Source: Muribaculaceae bacterium (GTDB taxonomy: Bacteria; Bacteroidota; Bacteroidia; Bacteroidales; Muribaculaceae). Taken from it: 64,000 nt of DNA. The notes beneath the pieces were generated by a model, which did no database searches, was not told where the DNA came from, and saw nothing but the letters and a program-made list of their open reading frames with translations. The DNA lies in assembly GCA_029058745.1 (NCBI GenBank), contig JAIDXM010000005.1:62001-126000 (forward strand), in the 5' to 3' direction. The stretch's first letter is position 1; the number at the start of each line of letters is the position of its first letter. This document shows, in pieces, positions 28,341 to 37,954 of the stretch. Both the position numbers and the translations under genes were made by a program.

Positions 28341-28820
28341 TTAACGGTTGCCTCGGGGACCACCGTTTCTTCCGCCTTCTCTTGCCGGCATCGGTTTTGC
28401 ATCCTCAGTGAGTTTGAGTTCGGTTCCGTTTGAGAGTTCTACCTCGTAGCCGCCGCGTTTGCGTGCGATTTCCGTTATGAAAAGTCCGGAGAAGTTCGAA
28501 TCCACGTATTTGGCGATAGCTGAAGGAACGATTGCAGACGGCACGGCTTTTCCTTTGGCAGCCTTGACTTCTTTCCAGTTTCCGTCAGACATGAAATCGA
28601 TTTCCGCACCGCTCGCGAGGTCAACCTCATATTCCATTCCTCTGCGACCCTGGTCTTTTTCCGCTTTCCTTATATTGTCGCCGGGAAAATACTTGGAGAG
28701 GAAGGCGGTAGCCGCTTTCGGGAGTTCAGACTGGTTGATTGTGGTTCCGGCGTATGCGACAGCCGAGAATGATGCCATGAATGCCACAAGCATCAGGGAG
28801 ATCTTTTTTCTCATTTTCAT
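28341..28820 (-). CDS. PepSY-like domain periplasmic protein
   Basis: Signal peptide; LPKAATAFLSKYFPGDNIRKAEKDQGRRGMEYEVDLASGAEIDFMSDGNWKEV duplicated as IAKYVDSNFSGLFITEIARKRGGYEVELSNGTELKLTEDA. Confidence 0.85.
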   Translation of the reverse strand: MKMRKKISLMLVAFMASFSAVAYAGTTINQSELPKAATAFLSKYFPGDNIRKAEKDQGRRGMEYEVDLASGAEIDFMSDGNWKEVKAAKGKAVPSAIVPSAIAKYVDSNFSGLFITEIARKRGGYEVELSNGTELKLTEDAKPMPAREGGRNGGPRGNR

Positions 28821-28853
28821 ATACGATAATTTATTTGATGTTGTAAAGTATGT

Positions 28854-29552
28854 TTATTTGGGTTCATTGTAGATGTTGATAAAGTCCTGAAGATATTTCC
28901 TGCCTACCGGTACTTCCTTCTTACAATCGCGGAAATATATCTTCCTGTTTGAGAAGCGGTCAATGGCATGAAGCGCGACGATGAACGAGCGGTGGACTCT
29001 CACGAACCTGTCGGAAGGGAGAGTCGCTTCCATCTCTTTCATCGTGATTTGCGACAGGACCATCGGCATCTCTTTACGATACACTTTGATGTAGTTGTCC
29101 ATTGCCTCGATGAAAATGATATCATTGTAATCGACAACAACATTCTTGTGTTCTGATTTCAGTGTTATACATTCCCTTTTGACGGGTGACGGTTGTGACT
29201 GCGTGATGAATTTCATCGCCTTCTCCATAGCCCTTTCAAAGCGTGGGTAGAATATCGGTTTGCTCAGGAAGTCAACGGCATCGGCATTGAATCCGTCTAA
29301 GGCGTATTGGGAATAAGCCGTGGTGAAAATCAGCGCAGTGCCCTCAGGGAGTTTACGGGCAAGCTCGAGGCCGTTGTGTGAATTCATTTCAATATCAAGG
29401 AACACTATGTCGGGATGAGTCTCTCCGATACGTGCCATTCCAGCAATGGGGGATGTGAAGCATTCGAGATCTATCTCTCCATATCTTCTGCAATATTCCC
29501 GGATAATGCTCAGGGCTATTGGCTCATCATCGATGGCTATACATTTTATCAT
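28854..29552 (-). CDS. LytTR-family response regulator
   Basis: Receiver (IAIDDEPIALSIIREYC, DIVFLDIEM) and LytTR domain (FIEAMDNYIKVYRKE...LPSDRFVRVHRSFIVAL). Confidence 0.95.
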   Translation of the reverse strand: MIKCIAIDDEPIALSIIREYCRRYGEIDLECFTSPIAGMARIGETHPDIVFLDIEMNSHNGLELARKLPEGTALIFTTAYSQYALDGFNADAVDFLSKPIFYPRFERAMEKAMKFITQSQPSPVKRECITLKSEHKNVVVDYNDIIFIEAMDNYIKVYRKEMPMVLSQITMKEMEATLPSDRFVRVHRSFIVALHAIDRFSNRKIYFRDCKKEVPVGRKYLQDFINIYNEPK

Positions 29553-29569
29553 ATGAAGTATTTTTGATT

Positions 29570-30580
29570 CTAAGAAAGATGGATATTGAGAGCGACTTTA
29601 AAAAGGTCTCCTTCAGGACCGACGGATATCGTGTGTCTGCCCGGAAAGAGCTGCCCCAGTCTTTTACGGCAATTCTCGATTCCAATGTGTTCACCAATAC
29701 GTTTCACCGGAAAAATCCTGTTTGATGTATTGAAAGACAGCGTTCCGCCATGTTCCTTCAGGGATATGGAGATAATACAGTGTTCCACTGGAGAGACCCC
29801 GTGCTTGAAACAGTTCTCGACAAAGGTCACCAGCAACATCGGAGGCACCATCAGACTGTCGTCGGAGATGTCGATATCAATGAAGATTTCAGTCATCTCA
29901 TTGAGCCGGAGTGTCTGGATGGCCACATACTGTCTTATGTAGTCAGCCTCTTCCCTGAGAGGAACAATGTCGCGGGTAGAGGAGGTGTGTATATACCGCA
30001 TCATGGATATGAACCGTTCAAGCGACGGAAGTGCGTTTGGATTGTCCGTCAGGAAAAGTCCATACAGGGAGTTAAGGGTATTGAACATGAAGTGGGGTTT
30101 TATCTGGGCTTTGTAAAGCTCTATCTCCGCCTTGTCCCGTTCCGCTTCCACCGCGCGGCGGTGTGCCCGCTGCACGTTTGTCTGTGTGAGAAGTCCTACC
30201 GCGAAGCTGAATGTCTCGGTGACCATAAACAATGACCATATCGCCTGCTGGTATTGCTGGATGTTGGGAAACAACCTGTCAATCCCAATATCATGGATGC
30301 TTGGTTTCGGAGTGTATAGGGTCACTTGTGAGAAAATATATGTCACTGCTATTGAGAGGAGTATAAAGGCAAGCGCGAGAGTGGCCTTTCGTTTACCTTT
30401 GAAAAGGTATGGAACTGTAGCCCATCTGTTGACCGCGTACAGCAGATAGAACCAGATCCCTACAGAAATGACATATCCCGGAAAGTTGTGGAACCAGCGT
30501 TCCACAGGGAATATCACCACCATCATGGGAAACACGATGGTGCAGAACACTATGTCTATATAGAGTGGGATGTTCCTCAT
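29570..30580 (-). CDS. LytS/YehU-type sensor histidine kinase
   Basis: His_kinase motif ELYKAQIKPHFMFNTLNSLYGLFL; MLLVTFVENCFKHGV. Confidence 0.93.
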   Translation of the reverse strand: MRNIPLYIDIVFCTIVFPMMVVIFPVERWFHNFPGYVISVGIWFYLLYAVNRWATVPYLFKGKRKATLALAFILLSIAVTYIFSQVTLYTPKPSIHDIGIDRLFPNIQQYQQAIWSLFMVTETFSFAVGLLTQTNVQRAHRRAVEAERDKAEIELYKAQIKPHFMFNTLNSLYGLFLTDNPNALPSLERFISMMRYIHTSSTRDIVPLREEADYIRQYVAIQTLRLNEMTEIFIDIDISDDSLMVPPMLLVTFVENCFKHGVSPVEHCIISISLKEHGGTLSFNTSNRIFPVKRIGEHIGIENCRKRLGQLFPGRHTISVGPEGDLFKVALNIHLS

Positions 30581-30799
30581 CTGACTTTTTATTTTATGAG
30601 TGCAAAATTAACCAAATTACGTGGATGGTCACAATATGGCATATGCAGTTGGCCATTGCAGTTTTGTCATTGGTCATTATCGTTAAGACAAGGATTCGTT
30701 AAGAGGGTTTAATGTCTTAATTTTGTGTGCCGGCATGGCGTCGGAGGCTGACGGATTTCTATACGGTGCGGCATTGAATATTCAAAACATTATTGACAT

Positions 30800-33700
30800 A
30801 TGACGGTAAAGACATTTATCGACCGCCCGATACTCGCGGGTGTGATTTCAGTTCTTATTGTGATTCTTGGAATACTTGGGCTCGCTCAGTTGCCCATAGA
30901 GCAGTTTCCCAATATAGCCCCGCCCACGGTGCGAGTTTCGGCCACATACACAGGGGCCAATGCGGAAACAGTTTTGAAGAGTGTCATAGTGCCATTGGAG
31001 GAGTCGCTCAACGGAGTCGAGGACATGATGTACATGACATCGACGGCGACAAACACAGGTGCTGCCACTATAACCATATATTTCAGGCAGGGTACTGATG
31101 CGGATATGGCAGTGGTGAATGTCCAGAATCGGGTGGCGTCTGCGCAGGGGTTGTTGCCTGCGGAGGTGACAAAGAGCGGGGTGACGGTAAGGAAGCGTCA
31201 GAACAGTACGTTGAAATCGATTACGCTCTATAGTCCGGATGACAGGTATGACGCCAATTTCCTGACAAACTATATGAAAATTAACATCGAACCCCAGATT
31301 TCCAGGATAGCGGGAGTCGGGGAGGTGAATATATTCAGTGCGGAGTATGCGATGCGTATATGGCTTGATCCTGACAGGATGTCGCAATATGGGCTTGTGC
31401 CTTCCGATATAGACAAGGTGCTGTCAGAGCAGAATGTTGAGTCTCCGACTGGAACACTCGGGGCTGAATCGGCAAATACATTTCAGTATGTGTTGAAATA
31501 CAGGGGAAGGTATGAGGATGCGGAGGAGTATGGGAATCTCGTACTGAAGGCACTTGAGGACGGGAATGTATTGCGTCTCAAAGATGTGGCGACAGTGGAA
31601 CTGGGTGCTGTGAATTATGCCATGTTGAGCCAGACAAGCGGACATCCCGGAGCGAATGCCATGATAGCCCAGACTGCGGGATCGAATGCCAACGAGGTGA
31701 TTGAGGAGATTGACCGTACTCTTGAAGACATACGCAAGGGATTGCCCGCCGGCATGGTTCTCACCGATATCTCAAGCACGAAGGACTTTCTTGACGCCTC
31801 GATAGGCAAGGTCGTGGAGACGCTGGTGATAGCGCTTGTGCTGGTGATTCTTGTCGTCTATCTGTTTCTACATGACATCCGGACTACAGTCATACCGGTG
31901 ATTTCTATACTTGTTTCCCTTATCGGCACATTCGCGTTCATTTATGTTGTGGGTTTCACTCTGAATATGCTTACATTATTTGCTATCGTGCTTGTGATAG
32001 GAACGGTGGTTGACGACTCTGTGGTGGTGGTTGAAGCGGTACAGGCCAAATTCGACGAGGGGGAGAGAAATCCCTATACGGCCACAGTCTCTGCTATGGG
32101 AGGCCTGTCGGCCGCGCTGATTACCACGACGGTGGTCTTTATGGCGGTGTTTATCCCTGTATGTTTCATGGGAGGCACTTCCGGGACATTCTACAAGCAG
32201 TTTGGCTTGACCATGGCTGTTGCCGTGGGGCTTTCTCTTTTGAACGCCATGACCTTATGTCCGGCATTGAGCGCTCTGCTGATGCGTCCATCGGATGTGG
32301 CAGAAGGCAAGGCCGGTTTCGTGAAAAGATTCCATTATGCTTTCGACAAGTCGTTATATGCAGTGGCCTGCCAATATCGCACCGGGATAGTCTTTCTTGT
32401 CAGGAACAGATGGGTTGTGGCGGTTTTGTTCCTGATGTCGGCAGTCGGTGTGTGGTGGCTTGTGTCAACATCTAAGACAGGGCTTGTGCCGCAAGAGGAC
32501 ATGGGTACTATAAGCCTTAACGTCCAGGTGGCCCCTGGGTCCAATCTTGCTGAGACAGACCTTATAATGGATAAGATAGAGGAGGCTATCCGTGACATTC
32601 CGGAGATAAGTATATATTCGAGAGTGACCGGCAAAAATGCGCGTCATGACCAGTCGGCGTCGGCGGGTTCATTCAATATCCGTCTGAAAGACTGGAATGA
32701 AAGGAATGGCGCGGACCATGATATAAATTCGGTGATAAAGGAGATATATCGGAGAGTCAAGGGTATATCATCCGCTCAGGTGAGAGCCTCCCAGTCTCCT
32801 ATGATATCAGGTTACGGAACTGGAAGCGGTTTCGAGCTTTATGTGCAGGACCGTTCCGGAAAGACTACCGATGAGTTGCTTGAGGTGACGAGGATGTTTA
32901 TAGATTCGTTGAATTCCAGGCCGGAGGTGTCACGTGCCTATACTACTTTTGATACGAAATATCCACAATATATGGTTGAGGTTGATGCCGTGAAGTGCAT
33001 GCGTAACGGAGTGTCTCCTGCGGATGTCCTGTCGGCCTTGGCAGGATATGTGGGAGGAAGCTATTCCTCGAATCTAAATAGGTTCACAAAATTGTATAGG
33101 GTGATGGTCCAGGCGTCGCCGGAGAGCCGTCTGGATACGGAATCCTTGAAGAAGATGCATGTCAGGACGTCGTCAGGCGCAATGTCTTCAATCGACAATT
33201 ATATCACGCTGACAAGAGTGTATGGGTCGGAAAGCTTGTCCAGGTTCAATCTGTTCCCATCGATATCGGTATTTGGAGAGCAGGGAGAAGGGTATAGTTC
33301 AGGAGAGGCGATCAATGCGATAAAGTCGGTTGCTTCGGAAGTGCTTCCGTCAGGCTATGGTTATGAATTCGGTGGTATGTCGCGAGAGGAGTCCGGAGCG
33401 GGCAATACGACGGTGATTGTATTCTGCATATGTCTGGCGTTCATATACCTTATCCTAAGCGCGCTCTATGAGAGTGTCACCATTCCCTTCGCGGTGATTT
33501 CGGCAGTTCCGTTCGGAGTCGCGGGGTGTTTCCTTTTCGCGAGATGGTGGGGCATCGAGAACAACATATATATGCAGATAGGGTTGATAATGCTTATAGG
33601 GCTTCTGGCTAAGACCGCAATTCTGCTCACGGAGTATGCCACGGCACGAAGGAAGGAGGGAATGGGACTTGTGGCGTCGGCAGTCTCGGCGGCCAAAGCC

Positions 33701-33931
33701 CGTTTCCGGCCGATAATAATGACCTCCGCCACAATGGTGTTTGGAATGTTGCCGTTGATGTTCGCCTCCGGAGTCGGTGCAAACGGCAATATATCGGTGG
33801 GCGTCGGCACTGTGGGAGGCTTGTTGGTAGGGACTCTTGCCTTGCTGTTTATGGTTCCTGTGTTTTTTATAATCTTTCAATATGCCCATGAGAAGATAGC
33901 TCCGAGGCGCGGTCATTTGCCACTGAAATAA
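30800..33931 (+). CDS. RND-family efflux permease (AcrB/MexB type)
   Basis: 1043 aa; DRPILAGVISVLIVILGILGLAQLPIEQFPNIAPPTVRVSATYTGANAETV; VVDDSVVVVEAV. Confidence 0.96.
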   Translation: MTVKTFIDRPILAGVISVLIVILGILGLAQLPIEQFPNIAPPTVRVSATYTGANAETVLKSVIVPLEESLNGVEDMMYMTSTATNTGAATITIYFRQGTDADMAVVNVQNRVASAQGLLPAEVTKSGVTVRKRQNSTLKSITLYSPDDRYDANFLTNYMKINIEPQISRIAGVGEVNIFSAEYAMRIWLDPDRMSQYGLVPSDIDKVLSEQNVESPTGTLGAESANTFQYVLKYRGRYEDAEEYGNLVLKALEDGNVLRLKDVATVELGAVNYAMLSQTSGHPGANAMIAQTAGSNANEVIEEIDRTLEDIRKGLPAGMVLTDISSTKDFLDASIGKVVETLVIALVLVILVVYLFLHDIRTTVIPVISILVSLIGTFAFIYVVGFTLNMLTLFAIVLVIGTVVDDSVVVVEAVQAKFDEGERNPYTATVSAMGGLSAALITTTVVFMAVFIPVCFMGGTSGTFYKQFGLTMAVAVGLSLLNAMTLCPALSALLMRPSDVAEGKAGFVKRFHYAFDKSLYAVACQYRTGIVFLVRNRWVVAVLFLMSAVGVWWLVSTSKTGLVPQEDMGTISLNVQVAPGSNLAETDLIMDKIEEAIRDIPEISIYSRVTGKNARHDQSASAGSFNIRLKDWNERNGADHDINSVIKEIYRRVKGISSAQVRASQSPMISGYGTGSGFELYVQDRSGKTTDELLEVTRMFIDSLNSRPEVSRAYTTFDTKYPQYMVEVDAVKCMRNGVSPADVLSALAGYVGGSYSSNLNRFTKLYRVMVQASPESRLDTESLKKMHVRTSSGAMSSIDNYITLTRVYGSESLSRFNLFPSISVFGEQGEGYSSGEAINAIKSVASEVLPSGYGYEFGGMSREESGAGNTTVIVFCICLAFIYLILSALYESVTIPFAVISAVPFGVAGCFLFARWWGIENNIYMQIGLIMLIGLLAKTAILLTEYATARRKEGMGLVASAVSAAKARFRPIIMTSATMVFGMLPLMFASGVGANGNISVGVGTVGGLLVGTLALLFMVPVFFIIFQYAHEKIAPRRGHLPLK

Positions 33932-34068
33932 TATCATTGGCCAATTGAGGTATTTTGGGTGGAATTGTAAATTCTTGTAAGACAATGTGTGATTGGATCG
34001 ATACCTACCTGTAGGTATTTCAGAAGGACTTAAAACTGACGAACTTTGCAGGCGAAAAAAGCAAAGTA

Positions 34069-36453
34069 ATGGATAAAATAAAGATAACGGTTGTATTATT
34101 GATTATGGCGGTTGCCTGTGTATGCACAGAGGCGGCCCCGTCACACAAAAACCACAAGGGAGAGTTGACCGGAGCTGTGAAGTCGGAAGATGGTGCTCCG
34201 TTGGAATATTCCAATATCTACCTGAAAGGAACGCGGTTCAGCACAGTGGCCGATGAGAAGGGGGAATATAAGCTGACGGTGCCTCCAGGTGATTATGTGG
34301 CGGTCTTCTCATATGTCGGATTCCGTCAGGAAGAGAGGAAACTTCATATAAAGCCTCATGACAATATTCGCCTGGACATTTCGCTTGTTCCGGAGCAGTT
34401 GCAGGAGGTGGTTGTGACAGGAAGTGCCATAGAGAAGGTGAGGAATTCCGCATTCAACGCGACTGCCATCAATACCACAGACCTTGAGAACACTACAAAG
34501 ACATTAAGCGAGGCGTTGGCGAAGGCTCCCGGAATGAAGATAAGGGAAAGTGGTGGCGTAGGGTCAGACATGGCGGTGACGATGGACGGCTTCAGCGGCA
34601 AGCACGTCAAGGTGTTCATTGACGGGGTGCCGCAGGAAGGTGTGGGAAGTTCGTTCGGGCTCAACAATATTCCCGTCAATTATGCGGAGAGGATTGAGGT
34701 TTATAGGGGAGTCGTTCCTGTCGGGTTCGGGGCGGACGCTATAGGCGGAGTCATCAATATAGTCACGCCCCGCCATAAAAGGAAGTGGTTTGTGGAAGCC
34801 TCCTATTCCTATGGGTCGTTCAATACTCATAAGTCATATATAAATTTCGGGCAGACTTTCGAGAATGGATTCAGGTATGAAGTGAACGCGTTCCAGAATT
34901 ATTCCGACAACGACTATTGGGTGGATTCTCCGGTAGAGAATTTTGAGACGGGAGCTATCAACCGCAAGCTTAAGGAGCATGTGAGAAGGTTCAATGACAC
35001 ATATCACAACGAAGCCGCTGTGGCGAAAGTTGGCTTTGTCGATAAGCCATGGGCTGACCGTCTGTTCGTAGGACTGAACTATTCCCATATGTATAAGGAG
35101 ATACAGACGGGTGTGAGACAAGAGATAGTGTATGGCAAGAAGCACCGGCATGGACATTCCCTTATGCCGTCGGTTGAGTATGGGAAACGCAACCTGTTTG
35201 TGAAAGGATTGGACGTATCGCTCAGCGGAAATTACAATAACGATATCACCGAGAATGTCGATACTGCGTCCATGAAGTATAACTGGCGGGGTGAGAGCGT
35301 GCCTAACAATACACTGGGAGAGCAATCGTATCAGGATTCGAAGTCTCACAACAACAACTGGACAGGGTCATTCACGGGGACATACCGGCTTGGAGACAAC
35401 AATACTTTCGTGGTCAATGACGTATTCAATTCGTTCAACCGCTGGAATGAGAATCTGCTCACCACTCCACCGAGTCGTGAGGAGTATGGGAAGGTGACCA
35501 CCAAAAATATCCTCGGACTGTCGTGGAGGTACATCCTTGATTCCAGGTTCAACGTGTCACTTTTCGGAAAGTATTATCATCAGTATGTCTCGGGGCCGGT
35601 GGCCACGACATCCGCGCAGGATGTGTTCGAGCTGACCAGCCGTAGTGTCAACACTTTCGGCTATGGAGTGGCCGGGACTTATTTCCTGCCTTGGGGATTC
35701 CAGTTCAAGGCGTCTTATGAGAGGGCGGTACGGCTGCCGACTATAGAGGAGATGTTCGGCGACGAGGATCTTGAGAAGGGAGATATCGGATTGAAACCGG
35801 AGTCGAGCCATAACGTCAATCTCAATCTGAGTTATGACGCCACATTCGGTCTCAGCAACATATACGTGGAAGGGGGATTCGTGTATCGCGACACCCGGGA
35901 TTACATTCAACGCAACATCCTGGCGTTGAGCGGGGGACTTTCGGCGGCGACATATGTCAACTATGGAAAGGTTGACACCAAGGGATTCTCAGTGTCGGCA
36001 CGCTATAGTTTCTCTGACTGGGTGAGTGTCGGCGGTAATTTCACACAGATGAATGTGCGCGACAATATGCCTACCGCGCAGGGCACCACGGCCGCCAACC
36101 TGACATATCGCGAGAGGGTGTCGAATCTTCCGTATATGTTCGCAGACTCGGATGTGAATTTCTATTGGCATGGACTCGGAAAGAAGGGGAATGTGCTGAG
36201 TGTCACATACGACAACCAATATACCCACAGTTTTTCTTATTATGCCGCCAATATCGGGGCGAATAAGGAGGACTATATCGTGCCTGACCAGTTCGCACAT
36301 AATCTGTCGGTCACATACAGCATAGGCAACGGGAGGTATAATTTCTCGTTCGAGTGCCGTAATTTCACCGATGCGCGTCTGTATGACAATTTCAGTCTCC
36401 AGAAGCCGGGCAGGGCATTCTATGGTAAGATTAGAATCTATTTCGGAAATTGA
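34069..36453 (+). CDS. TonB-dependent receptor with carboxypeptidase-like N-domain; XusA-like
   Basis: Signal peptide, GAVKSEDGAPLEYSNIYLKGTRFSTVADEKGEYKLTVPPGDY, plug VVVTGSAIEKVRNSAFNATAINT, C-terminal F-containing strand; first gene of a TonB/DUF4374/PepSY operon. Confidence 0.9.
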   Translation: MDKIKITVVLLIMAVACVCTEAAPSHKNHKGELTGAVKSEDGAPLEYSNIYLKGTRFSTVADEKGEYKLTVPPGDYVAVFSYVGFRQEERKLHIKPHDNIRLDISLVPEQLQEVVVTGSAIEKVRNSAFNATAINTTDLENTTKTLSEALAKAPGMKIRESGGVGSDMAVTMDGFSGKHVKVFIDGVPQEGVGSSFGLNNIPVNYAERIEVYRGVVPVGFGADAIGGVINIVTPRHKRKWFVEASYSYGSFNTHKSYINFGQTFENGFRYEVNAFQNYSDNDYWVDSPVENFETGAINRKLKEHVRRFNDTYHNEAAVAKVGFVDKPWADRLFVGLNYSHMYKEIQTGVRQEIVYGKKHRHGHSLMPSVEYGKRNLFVKGLDVSLSGNYNNDITENVDTASMKYNWRGESVPNNTLGEQSYQDSKSHNNNWTGSFTGTYRLGDNNTFVVNDVFNSFNRWNENLLTTPPSREEYGKVTTKNILGLSWRYILDSRFNVSLFGKYYHQYVSGPVATTSAQDVFELTSRSVNTFGYGVAGTYFLPWGFQFKASYERAVRLPTIEEMFGDEDLEKGDIGLKPESSHNVNLNLSYDATFGLSNIYVEGGFVYRDTRDYIQRNILALSGGLSAATYVNYGKVDTKGFSVSARYSFSDWVSVGGNFTQMNVRDNMPTAQGTTAANLTYRERVSNLPYMFADSDVNFYWHGLGKKGNVLSVTYDNQYTHSFSYYAANIGANKEDYIVPDQFAHNLSVTYSIGNGRYNFSFECRNFTDARLYDNFSLQKPGRAFYGKIRIYFGN

Positions 36454-36519
36454 GAGAGACCGGAAGCCCTGACCTGGAAGTGAGAAAATTTTTTGACATA
36501 ATAAAAAAATTATAAAGTA

Positions 36520-37935
36520 ATGAGAAAGAGTTATCTTAGTGGATTGATGGCCTTGATGTTGGTGCCATCGTTTGCAATGGTGTCATGTTCGGAAAATAAT
36601 AACGGTATTGACGATGAGCCCACCCCCGGTCCGGGAGAGGAGACTCCGTCATACAATGGGAGATTCGTATTCGCGGCTCAGGTTGATGACCGTGGAACTA
36701 CCGCCAACACATTGATTACCTCTTCGTCGCTTGATGAAGGAACAATATCGGCTGAGAACAACGGATTGCTGAATGAGGGAGCCACACAGTGGATATTCTA
36801 CAGAAACTATCTGTATGCCTTGACATATAACCAGGGCAACGCCGGCACCACCAGGAGTTATTATCTCAACAAGGACGGAGAGATGAGAGCCCGTGATATC
36901 GAGTACCGCATAAGCCGTTTCTCATCTTATGGGATGTATGACCAGTATATCCTTGCGATGTCAACCGGCGCGGGTACAACCGGTGCGGATTCCCACGGTT
37001 ACTATCCCCAGACACTTCTTGTGACATATCTTGATGTTGAGAACGAGACAGCGACATCCAACAACACTTCTACCGGAGTTTATTCTATGGAGAATTTTCT
37101 CGGAAATGGAGAGTATGTCACACTCTCAGGCGCAGAGCAATCTGGAACACATCTTTATTGTGGCGTTATACCGATGGGTCTCAGCCAGTATGGCTATGCC
37201 GATGGCGACGGGAAGTGGGTGCGTCCGGGCAACGATGACCTTGTAAAGAAGGAAGACGGAGGCACCGGGGCAGGAGCTTACCAGGCGGGTACAATCAGCG
37301 GAACCCAGTATCCAGATGACTGCTGGGTGGCTATTTACCCGAATGCCGACTTCCAGAATCCAGTGATTGCGCACACGCAGAAAATCAGCTATCCTGCGGG
37401 ACGTTTCCGTTCGCAGTATTATCAGACAGTATGGAAGGCCGATAACGGGGATGTGTATGTGTTCTCTCCGAGTTATGCCAAGACGCAGACAGACGCCAGG
37501 CAACAGACCGTCCTTCCTGCCGGAGTATGCCGTATCCCGGCCGGGGCTACTGATTTCGACGACTACTATTGCAACATAGAGGCGCTTGCCGGACGCGGTT
37601 TCATGCGTTGCTGGCCTGCCGGAGGCAACTATTTCATCATGCAGATGTATAATGAGCCTTATGGCGAAGGCTTTACTGGCACTGCCATGCAGCTCGCCAT
37701 CTTTGACGCGGATTCCAAGACGTTGAAATATGTCACTGGACTTCCTCAGAGCATTTCTACCATAGCCAAGGATGTATATGTTTCCGGAGGGAAGGTATAT
37801 GTGGCAGTCACAAAAACAGATGGCAATCCTGTGATTTATGGCATCGATCCCTCTACGGCGGCAGCAGGAGAAGGCTTGTCGATTATCGCTGATTCAGTCA
37901 CAGGATTCGGTTATCTCACCCCCCAGGCACAGTGA
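36520..37935 (+). CDS. DUF4374 lipoprotein, XusB-like (candidate siderophore-binding)
   Basis: Lipobox MLVPSFAMVSCSENNN; 471 aa, ..RFVFAAQVDDRGTTANTLITSSSLDEGTIS.., between a TonB receptor and a PepSY membrane protein. Confidence 0.8.
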   Translation: MRKSYLSGLMALMLVPSFAMVSCSENNNGIDDEPTPGPGEETPSYNGRFVFAAQVDDRGTTANTLITSSSLDEGTISAENNGLLNEGATQWIFYRNYLYALTYNQGNAGTTRSYYLNKDGEMRARDIEYRISRFSSYGMYDQYILAMSTGAGTTGADSHGYYPQTLLVTYLDVENETATSNNTSTGVYSMENFLGNGEYVTLSGAEQSGTHLYCGVIPMGLSQYGYADGDGKWVRPGNDDLVKKEDGGTGAGAYQAGTISGTQYPDDCWVAIYPNADFQNPVIAHTQKISYPAGRFRSQYYQTVWKADNGDVYVFSPSYAKTQTDARQQTVLPAGVCRIPAGATDFDDYYCNIEALAGRGFMRCWPAGGNYFIMQMYNEPYGEGFTGTAMQLAIFDADSKTLKYVTGLPQSISTIAKDVYVSGGKVYVAVTKTDGNPVIYGIDPSTAAAGEGLSIIADSVTGFGYLTPQAQ

Positions 37936-37954
37936 TATCTAAACGACACGAGAT

